From contig JACMZG010001908.1 in NCBI GenBank assembly GCA_018340805.1, positions 14,383,145 to 14,447,144 on the forward strand: DNA of 64,000 nt, read 5' to 3'. Under the pieces are notes generated by a model. It saw nothing but the letters and a program-made list of their open reading frames with translations. It was not told the DNA's origin and did no database searches. This DNA is from Microvelia longipes (Eukaryota > Arthropoda > Insecta > Hemiptera > Veliidae). The translations under genes were made by a program, and so were the position numbers. Within the stretch, counting starts at the first letter, position 1; each line of letters starts with the position of its first letter. This document shows, one piece after another, positions 23,948-36,760 of this stretch.

Positions 23948-24486
23948 CTTAGAATAATACTATGTATAGAAGGAGCACTACTGATAACACGAAAGCCGGT
24001 TCACTGGTGCAACTAAGTAATGCTGCCACCCTAACAATATACAATTTTCTAATAAAAAAGTTGGCAATACTTCCGGTTGCTGAATTTATGTTCTATTATT
24101 AATTAATGATTGATTATTCATAAAATACTAATATAAATATCGGTGCATTACAATATTTTAAGCATTTTAAATTGTAGTTTAACGTATTTATTAAAATTAT
24201 ATATAAAAAGTAGTCCTCCTCAACTAAATGTAGATTCTTGTATTCCGCCACCCTTTTGCCATCTAAGACCAGTTTTATTAAATACTCAGCAGGTGTTTTA
24301 AGTTTTTATATTGGTTATTACGATCTTTTTTCATTAATAGATATTTATGACAAATATTTAAAATATTGTTTTTTGTCAGGTTGGCAGCATTACTTAGTTG
24401 CACCAGTCAACCGGCTTTCGTGTTATCAGTGGAATTACATTGTGTTTACGGTCCTGTGCTCCTTCTATATATAGTATTATTCTAAG
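23948..24486. mobile_element. non-autonomous DNA transposon, 8-bp TSD family, copy 1
   Basis: The 539-bp element starts CTTAGAATAATACTAT and ends with its inverse. Terminal inverted repeats of about 100 bp include GAGCACTACTGATAACACG and AAGTAATGCTGCCA. It is flanked by the 8-bp duplication GTTTTAAT (23940-23947 and 24487-24494). An 8-bp duplication is characteristic of the hAT superfamily, though the CTTAG terminus is not a standard hAT end. The interior has no transposase, and the open frame at 24238-24474 overlaps the inverted repeat and is spurious. A second copy is at 55558-56104. Confidence 0.88.
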
Positions 24487-24499
24487 GTTTTAATGCAAG

Positions 24500-25514
24500 T
24501 ATATTTAATTTATATGCCAGGATTAGCAAATTGAAGCTTATTGTGAATAAGAAAGCCTAAGAACAATTGGCAAAACGAATTTAATTTTCTTAAAGCAATA
24601 ATCCGTGGGGTGAAAAGGACTTAGGTAAGTCTAGGGTAAAATAATATGTAAACCAAGTAGGGAAACTCCAATACTAACCTGGGTAAAGAAATTCACAAAT
24701 GTGTGAATTTTTCAGCCTGTTCTCTTCACACTTAATTCAGCTTATTTACTATGTGAATAAAAGTTCTTTTGACTAATTACCAGCTTAAGTAAATTTGCTT
24801 TTTAACTGAAATTGGTAGAGTGGTGAAAAAACAAAGAACAGACAAAAGAAGTTTAAATTAATATTGATTCAATTATTTGTTTTAAATTAGCATATGTATA
24901 TTTACATGAGAAAGACAATTATAAATAACTGTATAATCAATTGTCCGAATTCCCACCACCTCCACGTTTTAATGATCAAATGTCTCTTAATGATTTATTA
25001 CCTCATTCATGGATTGATTTCCATATAAATCTTAATTAAACAGGATGATTCAGCAAAACAAGTGTTTTATTTGACAAGTGTAGCCCTGAGTTGACTAATA
25101 ATACTAAGCACTAAGTGTGTTATTCAAGCCTGTCCAATGCAAGAAGTCTTTGTCTAGTTTTAATTAAATTATCTCCCTGTGTTTTAATTTTATAGATTAT
25201 TATATTAGGAGCCAAAGTGTAAACGGGTTACATGTGACTGGGCAAGATGAACTTGTGGTTTGAAATGTAATGACTCATAAGTTATTACCTTATTATTATA
25301 AATAGACAGCGATGTTTTATCAGAAATTAAAGCTTATGCTTATTAGGTATAGCTTGTTTAGACGACAGAAGTAAAAGGGGGATGGGTGAGGATAATATAT
25401 ATTTAACCTCCTCTCAGGAGGAACCACAGCTCAATGCTGATTTGCATGGATGCTTTATAAAAAGAATATGTAAATTTTAATTAGTAAAATCAAAATTTGG
25501 AATAAATAGTGATA

Positions 25515-25515
<1 letters not shown>
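24500..25515. other. AT-rich DNA without recognised genes
   Basis: No coding or RNA feature recognised; only scattered AT-rich words. Confidence 0.45.
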
Positions 25516-26134
<619 letters not shown>

Positions 26135-26149
26135 ATCTGTGTGTGTGTG

Positions 26150-27300
26150 TGTATTTATATGATATGGCTGCATCAAATAAGTTTATAGTTGTTGATCTTG
26201 TCTTTTGAGATTATCAAGAGTTAACCGTAACAGACTTTCAATCTACCAAGATGTGAAACTCGCAGCAAGGATCTGTTCATACCTTGCTGAAAGGATCATT
26301 TAAGCCTCCCCACCCGGTCAGAAGTCCGTTATTTAGAGTTATCATCGTCTGCAGCTTCGCATTCATTTTTCGACTTAAGTTTTTATAAGCATTTAATTTT
26401 CCCTTTTCAACAACTTATGGGTAGCTGATTACTGTGTAGTGGTGTAATTTACTTTCTGTGTGTCAATTTTTTGTATCTTACCAGAAGGCCAAATAAAATC
26501 AATCCCCGCCCTACTCCCTTTCCCCACTACTTCGGTCATCTGAACAACCTCATTAGCATCGATTTGAGATAATTAAAATTATAACAACTGTTCTATTTAA
26601 AAATAAAGTTCAAGAAATACACGTACTTTTGTCAATTTACTTTCGTTCCACAAAATAAAATAATTTGTTTATAGTAAGTAATTCAAAATTGAATAGCGAT
26701 ACTTTAGGTTATATTTATCTTTCGTATAATCCTGGAGATTTTAATTTCGACTCTATCTCCTGCTTAGAGATACTCTTAAGAACATTGGCCTGACATAAAT
26801 ATCTGGGGCAAATAAAATGCAACTCTGTTATTGCATTGACAAAATACTTACAATACTCTAATCTGACAAGAGGGTATTTAGTAATACGTGGGACAGTAAG
26901 AATGATTAATGATGTTAAGTATTTCTTGTACAAAGCACTTGATGCTTGTCTGACACTTTGCATCAGATATCCAATGACAAATATTTCGTATTTACAAGCT
27001 GATTCTGTATGGACCAACCATTACAAAATATTAATGACCTTCTCAATACATTTTTTATATAATTTGGTAAAATTTAAAGAATTTATTTCATAAAACGATT
27101 TGACTAAGACCAATATTAAGTTCTCTAAGTGCTATTTACTTTTTGGGATGACAGCCTGCGAAAATCGAGAAGGGGAGGAATTCAATAGTCAGTTGGGTTT
27201 AAGTTGGCAGCGCTGACTGGCAGTTCATATTTTCGCATATAATTAAAAATCGGGTTCTGGGTATCTCGGTATTTTTTCTCACAACTTCGAACTCGCTTTG
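26150..27300. other. no recognised gene
   Basis: Two overlapping open frames on opposite strands (26715-27017 minus, 26836-27093 plus) were examined. Neither shows a known motif and each may exist by chance. The rest is AT-rich non-coding sequence. Confidence 0.4.
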
Positions 27301-27310
27301 ATTGACCTTT

Positions 27311-27803
27311 AGAATGTCAAGATTATCCAAAGATCAAAGTAGTATTACTTCGGTCTAGCTTCGCTCGCCCTTAGAATAGAATGGTTATCCAAAGATCAAA
27401 GAAGTATTACTTCGGTCAAGCTTCGTTCGCCCTTAGAATAGAATGGTTATCCAAAGATCAAAGTAGTATTACTTCGGTCAAGCTTCGCTCGCCCTTAGAA
27501 TAGAATGGTTATCCAAAGATCAAAGTAGTATTACTTCGGTCAAGCTTCGCTCGCCCGGTCCCAAAGATCAAAGTAGTATACTTCGGTCAAGCTTCGCTCG
27601 CCTTAGATAGAATGGTTATCCAAAGATCAAAGTAGTATTACTTCGGTCAAGCTTCGCTCGCCCTTAGAATAGAATGGTTATCCAAAGATCAAAGTAGTAT
27701 TACTTCGGTCAAGCTTCGCTCGCCCTTAGAATAGAATGGTTATCCAAAGATCAAAGTAGTATTAATTCGGTCAAGCTTCGCTCGATCTCAGAATAGAATG
27801 GTT
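27311..27803. repeat. tandem repeat, 62-bp unit
   Basis: Seven to eight units share ATCCAAAGATCAAAGTAGTA, TTACTTCGGTCAAGCTTCGC and TCGCCCTTAGAATAGAATGG. Most copies are nearly identical; the unit at 27558-27600 is shortened and has several single-base gaps. No open frame spans it. Confidence 0.93.
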
Positions 27804-28166
27804 ACAAACTATAATTTAAATAGCTATGAAATAATAAATACTAATTTATTATAAGTTTTGCTTTGACAATATCACGGACATACAACAGCAGCAAGGAAAT
27901 AAAAATTTATATGCCGTCAAAATGTCAAAATTAAATTGTCAATTTTTTAAAAATGGCGACAATAATATCATGATGAAATCTCAAGAATCAATTAGGAATT
28001 TTATAGTATGTTTGGTTCAAATCTTAACTCAATCGGTATTTTTTTATTTTTAACGAATTTTTAAAAATTGTTGATGAATCAGCAAAACAGGTTATTGCAG
28101 CTTGAAAAATATCATCTTCCGGGCAGCACAACTGGACATAAAGCATAAACACAGCTGGAGTTTTGC

Positions 28167-28330
28167 GTGAAACAGGCAGACAGCCAGACAAACACACACA
28201 GACAGACAGCCAGACAAACACACACAGACAGACAGCCAGACAACACACACAGACAGACACCAGACACACAGACAGACAGCCAGACAAACACACACAGACA
28301 GACAGCCAGACAAACACACACAGACGGACA
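28167..28330. repeat. minisatellite, 26-bp ACACACAGACAGACAGCC unit
   Basis: About six units of CAGACAAACACACACAGACA plus GACAGC. Long frames on both strands are translations of the repeat and not genes. Confidence 0.9.
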
Positions 28331-28349
28331 GCATGATGAAAACCACTCA

Positions 28350-30750
28350 AAAAGTCATGAATTTATCTTATTAAATCTAAATTCATTTTAATTTTTATCT
28401 TATCTTAATCATTTTAAATTAAATATTTTTAGCTAAAACTAATTTTTAAAGTTTGTGAGGAGTCAAACCCCATCTTTACCTTGCAGAACTTTTAAGACTT
28501 GCATGTTTTAAACCCGGGCAATGAGCATTTAGAACTTAAAATTAAAAGTATTTAAGCTAAAATATCAAAGTTTAAATAGAAATTACAATGAAAACCATAT
28601 ATAGGCTTGATTGTCCTTACATCTTATGAAAATCGTGATTTGAAATCTCCTTAAATCTATATTTAAAAGTACAATACTTACTACAATGCAGTATGAATGC
28701 TTTTAAGTATAATATCAAGTTGGGACTTTATAAAACTAAGCCAATTAGCTGTGTCTCTCTATTAGGCAAAGCACGGACAATATAACTGTCTTACTAAAGC
28801 ATTTATCATTTTAATTATTGTATTATGAACACTGAATGTGTATTCTTCTAAGTAGAAAAATATTTTTGTAACATTAAGAATTCTGGAGCAGGCATTCACA
28901 AGACGGGCAAATTTATTTTAAAACACTTTCTCTTTGTTGCTTGTTGCTTTGTTGCTTACTTTATTGCTTTCAAACTATTTGTTAGTAAAACTTTTCATGA
29001 ATTTATTAAAAGAAATCTAATAAACTATGAACTAATAGATTAGACGTCTATTTAACTAATAGATTTTACAAAACCTTCCTTGCCATTGCCATATCTGTTC
29101 ATCAAGAAGTTTTGAAATTTATGCTAATCTCTAAAATGTTAAAGCGCATTGCCAAAATTAATAAAAAATTACAGGAAAATTAAAAAGCAAACATAGAAGA
29201 CTATAAAACATAAACCGAAAAAACTAACCAACAACTGGATTACTCAGCAAAAAAGCAACGTTTCAAGGAATATCGAGAAGAGAAAATCAAAGATAACTAT
29301 TGGTAGGAGCCAAAAACAGGGCATTATGAAGAACGTGTCACATTCCTTGCCAGTTCATTTCTTTCTTTTTTTCATAAGAAAGCAATCGACTATTGACAAT
29401 CCAAAAATGACGTCACTAACTTCATAAGAGGACAGAATGAAGTAAAAACATTTAAACATAATGTAAAAGGTTGTCGATGCAATGACATTTATTTTATGTA
29501 ATTTAAAAAAATACCCACATTAAAAAAATGTATCAAATAGATTTTGTATAGAGATGATTTGTAACAAGGAACCTTTTTTAATATTTATTTATATTTTGTT
29601 ATGTATATTATTTTTATTTATTATATTATATATATAATATATATTTATATATTTATTATATTTTTTTTTATTAACAAGAAACCTACCTCCTATAGATAAT
29701 TTGAAACTGGAATTATACCATGCAAAGAGTGGCACCTAATACAGTAAGTGTACAAATCGAATGACACGTTGTAACAAAGTTGTTTTGCAACAATTCGAAG
29801 TAGCAGACCACCCAGAGTACGTAAGCGCAAAACAAGGATGCTACATCATTTAATATCATTATGGAATGCTGGTAATGATCCATTACAAGTGAACATATTA
29901 ACTTGGCGACCATCTAGTCATTATAAACACTTGGTTTCCTTATGAAACAAAACTACTATTATAATTGAAAAATTAAGATTAATGTGCTAACTAAATATTT
30001 TTAAAAACCTTTTAAAGTCACTACCGATCTTATTTACGATTTAAAGCAAAGCTGCAAGGTTGGTAACACTTGCAATGACCACGAAACTAAAGGAAGATCA
30101 AAATCGTGATAAAACCTTGTTTTTACGATTTTATTGAATTACATTCATAATTGTGAATATGCGCGTTATTTATCATCTAATAATAACGTTTTAACAAAAA
30201 AATCGATAAAAGATTTTTAAATAAAATACGTAAAATCGTTCAAAATTGAATAAAATTGTCTTCATTCCACAAGAGTCTTTACTAAGTATCACCATTCTGT
30301 TATCATTGTCACTAATAAACACTGCTTCTCTATGGAAGTTTGGTTTGCGAATAGAACTTCTACATTTTCAATAATAAATAACCAATGACTTGCAAAAAAA
30401 TGTGATGGATTTTGAACAGATTACACTCTAACAAGAAACATCCAATAAGCTGTGGTACCTCACATTTTGAATAAATTAATTAAAATAAATTTAATATTTT
30501 TAAATGATGTTTATTCTAATGTTTAAAATATATGTTAAAATAATTTTAAGTAAAATCTAAGAGTATTAATTTTAGCAGTTAATGATTAAGAAATTAAAGA
30601 AGTTAAGAAAGTTAAGTAATTAACTTTTTTAACTTTAAAGTTAAGTAGTTAACTTTAACTTCATAACGTAAAAAGTTGTACTTATTAGAGAATAAACAAT
30701 TATGTTGTGTTATGTTAAAATGCCATAGATAAAAGATGACTGAACCGAAT
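28350..30750. other. AT-rich DNA without recognised genes
   Basis: No gene or RNA recognised. A short (TA)n patch is at 29625-29660. The open frame at 29713-29913 has no motif. Confidence 0.45.
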
Positions 30751-31344
30751 ACTTATTGTAATTATTACACCACTAAATATTTATTTTAATTATTACAGCA
30801 CTGAATATTTATAGTAATTATTTCAGCACTAAATATTTATTGTAATTATAACAGCACTAAATTTGTAATTATTACAGCGAAAAATATTTATTGTAATTAT
30901 TACAGCACTAAATATTTATTTAATTATTACAGCACATTATTGCAATATTGGTTGTAATTATTACAGCACTAAATATTTATGGTAATTATTACAGCACTAA
31001 AAATATTATTGTAATTATTACAAGCACTGAATATTTATTGTAATGAACAGCACTGAATATTTATTGTAATGATCACAGCACTAAATATTTATTGTAATTA
31101 TTACAGCACTGAATATTTATTGTAAGTAGTACAGCACTGAATAGTTTTTAAAAAGGCAAAAGCAATAAATAATTATTGTAATAATTACAACACTTAATAT
31201 TTATAGTTAAAATAACAGCACTGAATTATTGTAAAATTATAGCACTAAATTTTAATATAACTATGACAGCACTGAATATTTTTAGTAATGAAGTCGTCTC
31301 TGAATATTAATTGTAAATATAATAGCACTTAATGTATTGTAAAG
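30751..31344. repeat. minisatellite, ~28-bp unit
   Basis: About 20 units of TAATTATTACAGCACTAAAT plus ATTTATTG. Units diverge toward the right end. Confidence 0.88.
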
Positions 31345-32570
31345 TTGAGAAAAAATACTGCTAGACTTCATATAAGCCTTTCCCAAAATTTTAATTACAG
31401 ACTTTCAAATACAAAAAAATTACCAAATTGGAGTACACTGTTGTCGTTAAGTGGTGAAGTCAGTTTCAAGTTGATATCAGTCTACTTTGATTACTGATAA
31501 CATTAAATTATTACTTTTCCTCATTAACACACTGTCTATACAGGGAATCTAATGTGTTTTCTTTAAAAGTACAAAACCATTTCACCTAAATTGTCAATTT
31601 CAGATGTTTTTATGGTCTCCTGAGTAGCTTTTACTAAACCAAAAAGTTGTTATTTATCCAACAAAAAATGAGTAAAAAATAAAAAAGAATCACAGATAAA
31701 TGAAAAAATACAGGGGTTAGCTAGCTTAGTCATTAAGTTTAACAAATTATCAGTCATGCCAACTTAAATTTTACTTTTAATTAAAAAAAACACTGTTTTT
31801 TAAAGAATACCTTCCGAGCAATAAAAACATTTATCAAGTAATAATATAAACATTATCTTCGTTATTTTTATCTTTTGCGTTTCTTTTTGGTTATTCGTAA
31901 AACAAATAAACATCGTTATTTGTTTTACGAAGTTTTTACGAAACCTTTGTTTAATGTAAAGACCAGGGGAGGGGGCTTTGCACCCCCTGGCTACGCTCAC
32001 GGGTACTTTATTAACTCTTGGCAGGAATGTCTTAAAGTATAAGGAAGTAAAACTAATCTCAGCACAGATCGGGTTTTGGATGCTACTTATGACTTATTTA
32101 TTTGTTTTAGCTAACTTGATACTCGAGTTCCGTCTTATCGTTAAAGTGCGTCATTTTGCGCAAAAACAACAACAAATTTGCTCGCATGATCAAGGTAATC
32201 ATTTCGATGGAATCAAATTACCAAGTGATATTTTACGCAACGATAACGTCGTAATAACGTCATAAGAACGTCGCCAAGGTGACTTTACTGTCTTAAATAA
32301 TTAATGCTAAGATATATAATCTATATTAAAATAAAGGCGTCGACACTTAAGTTAATTTTATGTAAATTTATCCTTTCGTGTAAAATTTTATAAATTAAAA
32401 GGATATAAGGATTAACTAATTGTTGCTTGCGGTTTTAGAAATCTTAATAAGATTTTAATCACTAAGGAAAAAAGTAGGATCGTCTATCATGAAATTAATA
32501 CAAATATGACTATTTATCATCAAAATGGTCAGTATAGGTTTCTTATCAAGATAAAAAAAGTTAAAGTTCT
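31345..32570. other. no recognised gene; one reverse copy of a dispersed repeat
   Basis: Around 31575-31640 (TTTCACCTAAATTGTCAATT, then GTCTCCTGAGTAG) lies an inverted, diverged copy of the CACTCAGGAGGTC family. The open frame at 31978-32265 begins in a GC-rich patch but has no recognisable domain. Confidence 0.4.
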
Positions 32571-32580
32571 ATCATAAAGG

Positions 32581-34145
32581 TGAAACAAGATGAATAGAAC
32601 TTTACTTCTTTATAGAACTGACTTTTATAAAGAAGAGAAACATAGAACTGACTATCATAGAGAAGATAAACCATAGCACTGACTATCTTAAAAGGATAAA
32701 CGTAGAACTATGATAAAGAAGATAAACATAGAACTGACTATGATAAAGAAAATAAACATAAAACCTGACAATTATAATGAAGGAAATATAGAACTGACTA
32801 TCATATAGAGAAGATAAAACATATAAACATTGAACTGACTATGATAAAGAAGATAAACATAGAACTGACTATGATAAAGAAGATAAACATAGAACTGACA
32901 ATTATAATGAAGAGAAATATAGAACTGACTATCATAGAGAAGATAAACCATAGCACTGACTATCTTAAAAGGATAAACGTAGAACTATGATAAAGAAGAT
33001 AAACATAGAACTGACTGTGATAAAGAAAATAAACATAAAACTGACAATTATAATGAAGAGAAATATAGAACTGACTATCATATAGAGAAGATAAAACATA
33101 TAAACATTGAACTGACTATGATAAAGAAGATAAACATAGAACTGACTATGATAAAGAAGATAAACATAGAACTGACAATTATAATGAAGAGAAATATAGA
33201 ACTGACTATCATAGAGAAGATAAACCATAGCACTGACTATCTTAAAGGATAACGTAAGAACTATGATAAGAAGATAAACATAGAATGACTGTGATAAAGA
33301 AAATAAACATAAAACTGACAATTATAATGAAGAGAAATATAGAACTGACTATCATATAGAGAAGATAAAACATATAAACATGAACTGACTTGATAAAGAA
33401 GATAAACATAGAAACTGACTATGATAAAGAAGGTAAACATAGAATGACAATTATAATGAAGAGAAATATAGAACTGACTATCATAGAGAAGATAAACCAT
33501 AGCACTGACTATCTTAAAAGGATAAAACGTAGAACTATGATAAAGGATAAACATAGAACTGACTATGATAAAGAAAATAAACATAGAACTGACAATTATA
33601 ATGAAGAGAAATATAGAACTATCATATAGAGAGATAAAACATATACAACATTGAACTGACTATGATAAAGAAGATAAACATAGAACGCTATGATAAAAGA
33701 AGATAAACATAGAACTGACACATTATAATGAAGAGAATATAGAACTGACTATATAGAGAAGATAAACCATAGCAGAACACGTAGAACTAAAGAAGATAAA
33801 CATAGCTGACTATGATAAAGAAAATAACATAAACTGACAATTATAAAGAGAATATAGAACTATGATATAGAGAAATAAAACATATAAACATGAACTGACT
33901 ATGAAGAGATAAACATAGAACTGACTATGATAAAGAAGATAAACATAGAACTGACAATTATAATGAAGAAAAATATAGAACTGATTATCATAGAGAAGAT
34001 AAAACATATAAACATAGAACTGACTATGATAAAGAAGATAAACATAGAACTGACTATGATAAAGAAGATAAACATAGAACTGACTATGATAAAGAAGATA
34101 AACATAGAACTGCCTATGATAAAGAAGATGAACATAGAACTGTAT
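32581..34145. repeat. minisatellite, 30-bp unit with ~275-bp higher-order repeat
   Basis: The basic unit is GAAGATAAACATAGAACTGA plus CTATGATAAA (30 bp). Variants of the unit follow one another in a fixed order, so a block of roughly 275 bp recurs about four times; markers such as TCTTAAAAGGATAAACGTAG occur near 32688, 32965, 33240 and 33513. Because the unit is ten codons long, all frames can stay open over long stretches; the resulting Ile/Lys-rich peptides are artefacts. Confidence 0.92.
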
Positions 34146-34242
34146 TGTATATCATGAAGATGAAGGAGGACTTATTAACTGCGCAAGGCCAAATTAATAA
34201 TATTAAAATCTGTCGTTGATGACCGCGTCATTTTAGATGGTA

Positions 34243-34284
34243 AATCCAACGTTTCGCTTCCTCTGTGGGAGGATTTTTCAGGGA
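34243..34284 (-). ncRNA. hammerhead-ribozyme-like core (one core base changed)
   Basis: On the minus strand: CUGAAAA (34275-34281; canonical CUGANGA has G at the sixth position), stem II UCCUC/GAGGA with loop CCACA, then GCGAAAC with GAAA at 34252-34255, and a self-complementary ACGT stem III followed by U. The changed core base should impair cleavage, so this may be a decayed copy. Confidence 0.35.
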
Positions 34285-34317
34285 TTTAGGACTGAATAAT
34301 CAGTCTACAGTGATGTA

Positions 34318-34555
34318 GACTGATTTTTGTACAAAGTTTCAACACAAAAGCATAAATACACTGGGAGCTATGATAATAGACACGCACACATATACAGACA
34401 AACAACTTTGCGAAAACCACTCAGGAGGTCCTAAAAACGCCTGAAACAGATAATTCCAGTGACATCCCGGTTTCAGATTCTTTTTGCTAACGCTACGGTA
34501 TAAAAAACACTAGGTATACCTACGGTATAAACGAGGAAAAGTAAAAATAACTAAA
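34318..34555 (+). repeat. dispersed repeat, CACTCAGGAGGTC family
   Basis: Order of words: ACACATATACAGACAAACAA, AAAACCACTCAGGAGGTC, CCTGAAACAGATAATTCCAG, CCGGTTTCAG and TACGGTATAAACGAGGAAAA. The same order occurs at 36545-36755 and 44575-44760. Non-coding. Confidence 0.7.
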
Positions 34556-35044
34556 CATTAAAGAAATGTTTTATTCAGCTTGAGTTTACAAGTGTAATGA
34601 AGTGTGCATAAATTAATTGATGTAATTCGATACACAACAGATTGATAAGTGTACATTACACTGACTATGTCATACTGAATGAATATGTCTCATCAGTACT
34701 TGGTATCGTCTTTCACTCTATGGTCAACTGCCTCTATGCCGTCACATAGTGTGGAGAGTGTGTCATTTTATTTTTTAATGAAAAAACTTTGTGGTTTTAA
34801 TATAAAGCACCAAATAATATTAAGTTTTTGAAATAATACTTCATTACGTAATTAGGCAGTAAATTGGTATAATGTTGCAGCGCAAATGTTTCAAAAGCTA
34901 CAAAACCCTTTTATTTCATGTTACATTAAGGTACTTTTTACTTTTCCTCATTTATATCTTAAAAGTAAAAGGAAGCAAAAATAGTGTCTTTGCACAAAAA
35001 ATAAAACACCTAAATTTCACCTGATTTGTCCGTTTCAGACACTT

Positions 35045-35215
35045 TTATAGTATAACACACGGCTAAAATCAGTTGACAGCGAGAAAATACTGGGAGGGAT
35101 CCAATGACCTGGATGTTAAACCCCGCACACAAATTCATATCAGCTTAACCTCATTGGTTCCTCAAAAATATTTCTAAACACTGTCAACTGATTTTAGCCG
35201 TTTATTATACTATAA
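35045..35215. mobile_element. MITE-like element, CGGCTAAAATCAG family, copy 1
   Basis: About 171 bp with inverted ends containing TTATAGTATAA and ACGGCTAAAATCAGTTGACA. The interior (CCTGGATGTTAAACCCCGC) matches the reverse complement of the copy at 49494-49667, proving a family. The target duplication was not resolved because similarity continues into the inverted flanks. Confidence 0.78.
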
Positions 35216-35219
35216 GACC

Positions 35220-36000
35220 CCTTGAGTATTGACCAAGTTTTCTGTCCGTATATTGCTCCCGGAAAGTTTATGTTAAAAGTTGAAACTTACTATAAAAATC
35301 AATTTAGGTCTAGTTGTGCCTTCCGGAAAATAATTTGTACGACGTCATTGTCACTAATGACTCGGAAAAAAATTTAAAAAAATTCACAAAACAAGAAATA
35401 ATGTTTGGATCAATATAAAATATGTTATTGATACATTAAAATTATTGATTCATTTTTTATCGAATCACATGTATACATTTTCTCAATTTTGTTTTGTTGG
35501 CTTGTGTCATTTAACGCATTTATAAAAATTGATAAATGCAATCAAATTAAAATTTTAACTTGAGTATACCCTTAATGTAACAAATAAGTAGATTAAGTTT
35601 CATTTTAATACGTCGAGTATATATCTTCGGTTTTTGTAGGATTATCAAGTTAAGCATCGTGAAGCGAGGAGAGTATACCTGGTTGAGTGACTGCTAGGAA
35701 ATAAAAATATACATTTTTAATGTCTGAGGACTTACTAAGCGAGTCAGAAGACATACTTCAGTATAAATTTGGTCATTCCCATATTCTGAGGATGAGCTAA
35801 GGGAATTCAAAGTTGTGAATGATCGTAGGGAATCTGATGGAGTGAGAAAAATGTGAGAAATTTTATCAGTAACCCGCACCCAATTTTTTATTTTTAGGCA
35901 TACAATAAAACAATTGCATCAATTGATTATTTTTTTATGTTCTTATATTACAGGAGGAGCCCAAAGCAAAAATTTTTGGTACATTTGAAAAAGGTAGGAA
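35220..36000. other. no recognised gene
   Basis: The part at 35335-35500 (ACGACGTCATTGTCACTAAT, then ATTCACAAAACAAG) is similar to 62415-62600, so it is a dispersed repeat. The rest is AT-rich without features. Confidence 0.4.
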
Positions 36001-36024
36001 TATATATATTCAATACTAAATATA

Positions 36025-36262
36025 AAATAAAATGCCCGTTTTAGGGCCTTTCGGCTCATCAGGGAATCCTTTTTGGCTCACCCTGCGGGAACTCACCTTA
36101 GGTGGTATGCATCTACTATCCTCTATAAGTATCAATTAAAGTTGGCGAAATATTTTAAATACAAATTCTATTCATATAATCTTAAAGCATAGCCCGGGCT
36201 GCAAACCCCGGACCTCCGGTGTCGAAATCGAGTGCCAATACGATCACGGCCACAGAGGCAGA
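36025..36262 (-). mobile_element. tRNA-headed SINE with intact target-site duplication
   Basis: A 238-bp body on the minus strand is flanked by direct repeats CAATACTAAATATA at 36011-36024 and 36263-36276, the hallmark of target-primed retrotransposition. The 5' part reads TCTGCCTCTGTGGCCGTGAT and CCGGGGTTTGCAGCCCGG, a T-arm-like segment of a tRNA-derived head. The 3' end is AT-rich. Near the tail (36043-36062) is a CUGAUGA-GCC-GAAA-GGC hairpin. A truncated relative in plus orientation is at 54317-54455. Confidence 0.85.
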
Positions 36263-36544
36263 CAATACTAAATATATGTTCAAAAAAAGGTAATAATAAC
36301 TCGGATAAGGGCGAAATAATAATGGAAAAAACCCTTAGCTGCTGGGGACTAATACTAACTGTTGATTAATAGCTTGATAATACAAGGCCCATGGTTAGTT
36401 GTGACTATTAGTAGTTGTTGCTATTAGAACATTTTTCCGCTTTTTATGAATTTTATAATTTTTTTTGTGTCGTTATTACAGGTTTATGACGTCATGAAAT
36501 AATTTTTTCTGGATAGACCGAAAGTTTGGTTTTTTTATCAAGTT

Positions 36545-36760
36545 TTAACTTTAGCGCATGAATGCGCTGGGAGTTAGGATGTAAAAAGAAACTCTCTCAC
36601 ACACACACATACGGACAGACAATTCTGTAAAAACCACTAAGGAGGTCTTAAAAACGGATAAATCAGGTAAAATACTGGTTTCGAATTTTTTTCTAGTACA
36701 ATACTTTACTTATTGTGTTTTCCTAACATACTACACTACGGTATGAACGAGTAAAAATGT
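36545..36760 (+). repeat. dispersed repeat, CACTCAGGAGGTC family
   Basis: Contains CACACACACATACGGACAGA, AAAACCACTAAGGAGGTC, AAACGGATAAATCAGGTAAA and TACGGTATGAACGAGTAAAA, parallel to 34318-34555. Confidence 0.68.

Noticed and set aside
24238..24474. Plus-strand frame of 78 codons
   Set aside because: It lies inside the non-autonomous transposon and runs through its terminal inverted repeat. The matching region of the second copy (55558-56104) contains gaps that break the frame.
26715..27093. Overlapping frames of about 85-100 residues on opposite strands
   Set aside because: Mutually overlapping, without recognisable motifs, splice context or codon-use signal.
27311..27803. CRISPR-like array
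   Set aside because: The units are contiguous 62-bp tandem copies without unique spacers, and the genome is eukaryotic. The 28-bp and 30-bp arrays were rejected for the same reason.
28024..28391. Cysteine- and valine-rich frames, possible secreted peptide
   Set aside because: They translate the ACACAGACAG minisatellite in all frames of one strand and have no independent support.
32581..34157. Long open frames in the 30-bp repeat (for example 33927-34157)
   Set aside because: The unit is ten codons long, so frames stay open automatically. The peptides are pure repeat translations with no conserved start or domain.
34690..34700. Additional CTGATGA words (also 39378 and 39428) as hammerhead motifs
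   Set aside because: No stem II or following GAAA in register, so the heptamer alone is chance.
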